Shown here one piece after another: positions 62,009 through 64,000 of a stretch of DNA of 64,000 bases (positions are counted from its first letter, which is position 1; every line of letters begins with the position of its first letter). The notes under the pieces were generated by a model. That model searched no databases and was not told the DNA's origin. It saw nothing but the letters and a program-made list of their open reading frames with translations. The position numbers were made by a program, and so were the translations under genes. Source of the DNA: a bacterium (GTDB lineage: Bacteria; ARS69); the NCBI GenBank assembly GCA_025774805.1, contig JALGZR010000052.1:19985-83984 (forward strand), written 5' to 3'.

Positions 62009-62722
62009 ATGACCGAGCCGAAGTTCGTTCCCTACCGCCGCGAGCGCCTGAACGACGGTGACATGAAGGCGCGCGCCGCGTTCTTTCACGGCCTCATGAA
62101 CGCGCGGCGCAGCGTCCGGCACTTCTCTCCCGATCCGGTTCCCCGCGAGCTGATCGAGCAGGCAATCCGCACGGCCTCGACGGCACCATCGGGCGCGCAC
62201 CGGCAGCCGTGGAGATTCGTGGCGATCTCCAATCCGGAGGTCAAGCGGCGGATCCGAATCGCCGCCGAGCGAGAGGAGAGGATCTCCTACGAAGAAGGAC
62301 GGATGCCTCCGGAGTGGATCGAGGCCTTGGCGCCCCTCGGGACGAGCTGGCAGAAGCCGTATCTCGAGATCGTTCCCTGGATCGTCGTCGTGTTCGAGGA
62401 GGTTCACGGAGTGCGCGACCACGGACCGGTGCGCAAGAACTACTACGTGAAGGAGAGCGTCGGCATCGCCTGCGGGATGTTCATCGCGGCACTCCACCAC
62501 ATGGGGCTCTCCACTCTTCCGCACACTCCCAGTCCGATGGGCTTTCTCCGCGACATCCTCGGCCGCCCCAAGAACGAGCGCCCCTACATTCTGTTTCCCG
62601 TCGGCCATCCGGCGCCGGACGCTCAGGTTCCGGATCTGCGCCGCAAGTCACTCGCCGAGGTGGCGCTGTTCGATCCGGAAGTAGCGGATGCGAGCACGAG
62701 CGCTCCGGACGAGCCCGGTTGA
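62009..62722 (+). CDS. iodotyrosine deiodinase-like flavoprotein (nitroreductase fold)
   Basis: The product is 237 residues. It matches the iodotyrosine deiodinase (IYD) branch of the nitroreductase family more closely than ordinary nitroreductases: 'RRSVRHFSPDPVPRELIEQA' 'IRTASTAPSGAHRQPWRFV', 'WQKPYLEIVPWIVVVFEEVH', 'KESVGIACGMFIAALHHMGL' 'STLPHTPSPMGFLRDILGRP', 'ERPYILFPVGHPAPDAQVPD' 'LRRKSL'. The active-site lid residues that bind the amino-acid part of halotyrosine in human IYD (Glu157, Tyr161, Lys182) correspond by position to Glu90, Tyr94 and Lys116. FMN-dependent removal of halogen from halotyrosines is the expected reaction. A stand-alone gene. Confidence 0.88.
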   Translation: MTEPKFVPYRRERLNDGDMKARAAFFHGLMNARRSVRHFSPDPVPRELIEQAIRTASTAPSGAHRQPWRFVAISNPEVKRRIRIAAEREERISYEEGRMPPEWIEALAPLGTSWQKPYLEIVPWIVVVFEEVHGVRDHGPVRKNYYVKESVGIACGMFIAALHHMGLSTLPHTPSPMGFLRDILGRPKNERPYILFPVGHPAPDAQVPDLRRKSLAEVALFDPEVADASTSAPDEPG

Positions 62723-62794
62723 GGAACCCTGGACGGGAGATCGGGTTGCCCCGCATTCGTCTCTGCCCGAGCCTTCGCGGACTGCGGTCGCCCG

Positions 62795-63478
62795 TTACCG
62801 GTAGCGCCCCTTGGCTCGCCCCCAGCTCTCGGACTCGGCCGCGGTGGGCCCACAATCGTAATATTCGCAGGGAATCGGCGGAACGATTCCCGGACAACCG
62901 TCGATGGGATTGACGTACTCGCAGTGCCCATCCGGAAAGCAGCACGGCTCGGGCCAGTCGGGGATGCCGCACAGGTTCGTGGCTCCCTTGCCGCAGTACT
63001 CCCCCCCGAAGAGGAGCCCTTGCCAGGTGATCTCCGACGAGACACCCTGACAGTTCGTCGTGGCTTGAATGCCGCTCGCCGAGGGTCCGATGCAGAGGCT
63101 CCCCGGCTGCGTCAGGAGCACGAGAATCTCTCCCGCCAGCACGGGCCCGCAGGGGCATCCGTCGACCTCGAGTCGCAGGTCCGTCGGGCCGCCCGTGTTG
63201 ATGAATCCGTTTCTCGGCATGAACGAGAGAACGGTGTTCGCCGGGTGGGTCGACACGAGGTCGAACTCCGCCGTCGACACGCCGGCCGGATCCCCCCAGT
63301 GGCAGCACTCGAGCCACAGTTTGAACGTGGAGAGGCCGGGAACGAAGGGGATCTCGTACGCACCGGAACTGTCGGTGATGATCCATCCGTGCTGAGCCCG
63401 GGAGCCGGGGACGGCCACGAGGAGAGCAGCCGCGGGGACGACGAAGGACATCCAGAGCTTGTGCGGTCCGCCCGGCAT
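62795..63478 (-). CDS. Cys-rich secreted protein of unknown function
   Basis: The product is 227 residues. The ATG at 63478 has a near-perfect AGGAGGT five bases upstream. A signal peptide (about 1-29, ending GSRAQ) precedes a beta-rich domain ('GAYEIPFVPGLSTFKLWLEC', 'VSTAEFDLVSTHP', 'VDGCPCGPVLAGEILVLLT') and a C-terminal module of paired Cys residues: 'EPCCFPDGHCEYVNPIDGCP' 'GIVPPIPCEYYDC'. The Cys-Cys-x-P-x-G-x-C pattern recurs at the ends of secreted proteins of this bacterial type, in my reading, but I cannot name a family. Confidence 0.72.
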   Translation of the reverse strand: MPGGPHKLWMSFVVPAAALLVAVPGSRAQHGWIITDSSGAYEIPFVPGLSTFKLWLECCHWGDPAGVSTAEFDLVSTHPANTVLSFMPRNGFINTGGPTDLRLEVDGCPCGPVLAGEILVLLTQPGSLCIGPSASGIQATTNCQGVSSEITWQGLLFGGEYCGKGATNLCGIPDWPEPCCFPDGHCEYVNPIDGCPGIVPPIPCEYYDCGPTAAESESWGRAKGRYR

Positions 63479-64000
63479 CGGATACCTCCTCTCGACCTTC
63501 TGACCGTGTCTCGAGTGCCCTTACCGAGTTGCCCCCTGCTCACAGTCCGCAGCCGGTGTCAGGCACGGCTGCAGCCTGGAAGCGGAGGGACCGTTCGTTC
63601 GACCGCGCTGCCCCCCGGGCCGAGGTCTCCGTCGCGACCACCCGGTCAGGTGGGGCCGCGTCGACGCACACGAGGGTAGCTGGCTACAAGATGCGAGATC
63701 CAGGGCGATCTACCTGGCAACCCAGCGGCTGCCGGCGGACCCGGCGGACGTCTCGTCGACTTCCCGCCGCCTCCGCCCCGGTGGGGATGTCCCGCGGTCA
63801 CCGCCGTTCGTTTCCAGGCGCCTTCCCTCTGGACCTCCCGGCATCGGAGGGCCTGTTCACCATAGGGTCAGAGTTCGCGTTGGGAGCGGGGACCCGAGGT
63901 GGGCGGTGCGGAAAGGGGCGGTGAGGGAGTGGACGGGGTGCCGCCAGGCCATGCCCCGCCATTCCGCCGCCGTAACGCCCTGGAGGGCAACACGTTTCAG
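63479..64000. other. right-edge region without a recognised gene
   Basis: These 522 bp hold the ribosome-binding site of the Cys-rich gene and a poor match to the recurrent 3'-end element (about 63682-63703). Open frames look like shadows, with Arg/Ser/Pro-rich composition. No tRNA, repeat or terminator was seen. Confidence 0.5.

Overview
The window is about 70% G+C, densely coded, and carries outer-membrane and surface functions: LptD, an Omp85-type barrel, a PorX-type regulator, and several secreted proteins that end in a short C-terminal sorting/adhesion domain with a 'P-N-P' motif, a 'YDVRGRLV' motif and a final R-K-x-x-V-x. This combination is typical of the FCB group. My best guess is a Candidatus Eisenbacteria-like or neighbouring uncultured lineage, inferred from protein style only.

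Layout. 0-6.3 kb (minus): a beta-helix protein with its own promoter, then a tight three-gene set of small secreted pilin-like subunit, periplasmic PapD-like chaperone, and a large outer-membrane protein joining a secretin-type N domain, a beta-barrel and SdrD-like repeats. This is the best candidate for an undescribed surface-fibre assembly system. 6.7-9.1 kb: a 13-repeat LVIVD protein broken by an 8-bp tandem duplication. 9.3-16.8 kb: HPP membrane protein, HDOD protein, a long transketolase, debris including a tmRNA-3'-end-like sequence, a zinc-finger membrane protein and a lytic transglycosylase (MltF). 16.8-21.6 kb: a scrambled duplication of arylsulfotransferase and membrane glycosyltransferase-like genes with two gene remnants. 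21.6-30.1 kb: acyl-CoA dehydrogenase, a cysteine-synthase-like PLP enzyme, YqeY, two nucleotide-sugar SDR enzymes and a BNR/sortilin repeat secreted protein.

30.3-45.2 kb (plus) is one long run of housekeeping and envelope genes: a WecA/MraY-like transferase fused to a degenerate HemC domain, histidine kinase, PorX, TsaE, TsaB, RimI, purine nucleoside phosphorylase, AccD, FolC, a UgpC-type ATPase and LptD. 45.2-53.3 kb: a PNGase F-like secreted amidase, a membrane glycosyltransferase-like protein, an AI-2E family protein, a thioredoxin-like/C39-like/cohesin-like minus-strand cluster, ACT and CBS proteins and a small lipoprotein. 53.5-63.5 kb: Omp85-type barrel, DUF4390-like protein, an NtrY-like kinase broken by a 20-bp tandem duplication, NtrX, a small barrel protein, an AlgI-type O-acyltransferase with an SGNH-like partner, an iodotyrosine-deiodinase-like flavoprotein and a Cys-rich secreted protein.

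Shared signals: promoter-like sequences fall into a -35/-10 type and an extended -10 type (TGCTAnnAT). An 18-bp element, TAGCCCGCATTTCTCACC, recurs five times, four of them at gene ends where it supplies the stop codon. No complete RNA gene, insertion sequence or CRISPR array was seen. All function calls come from reading the translated sequence by eye; no database search was run.
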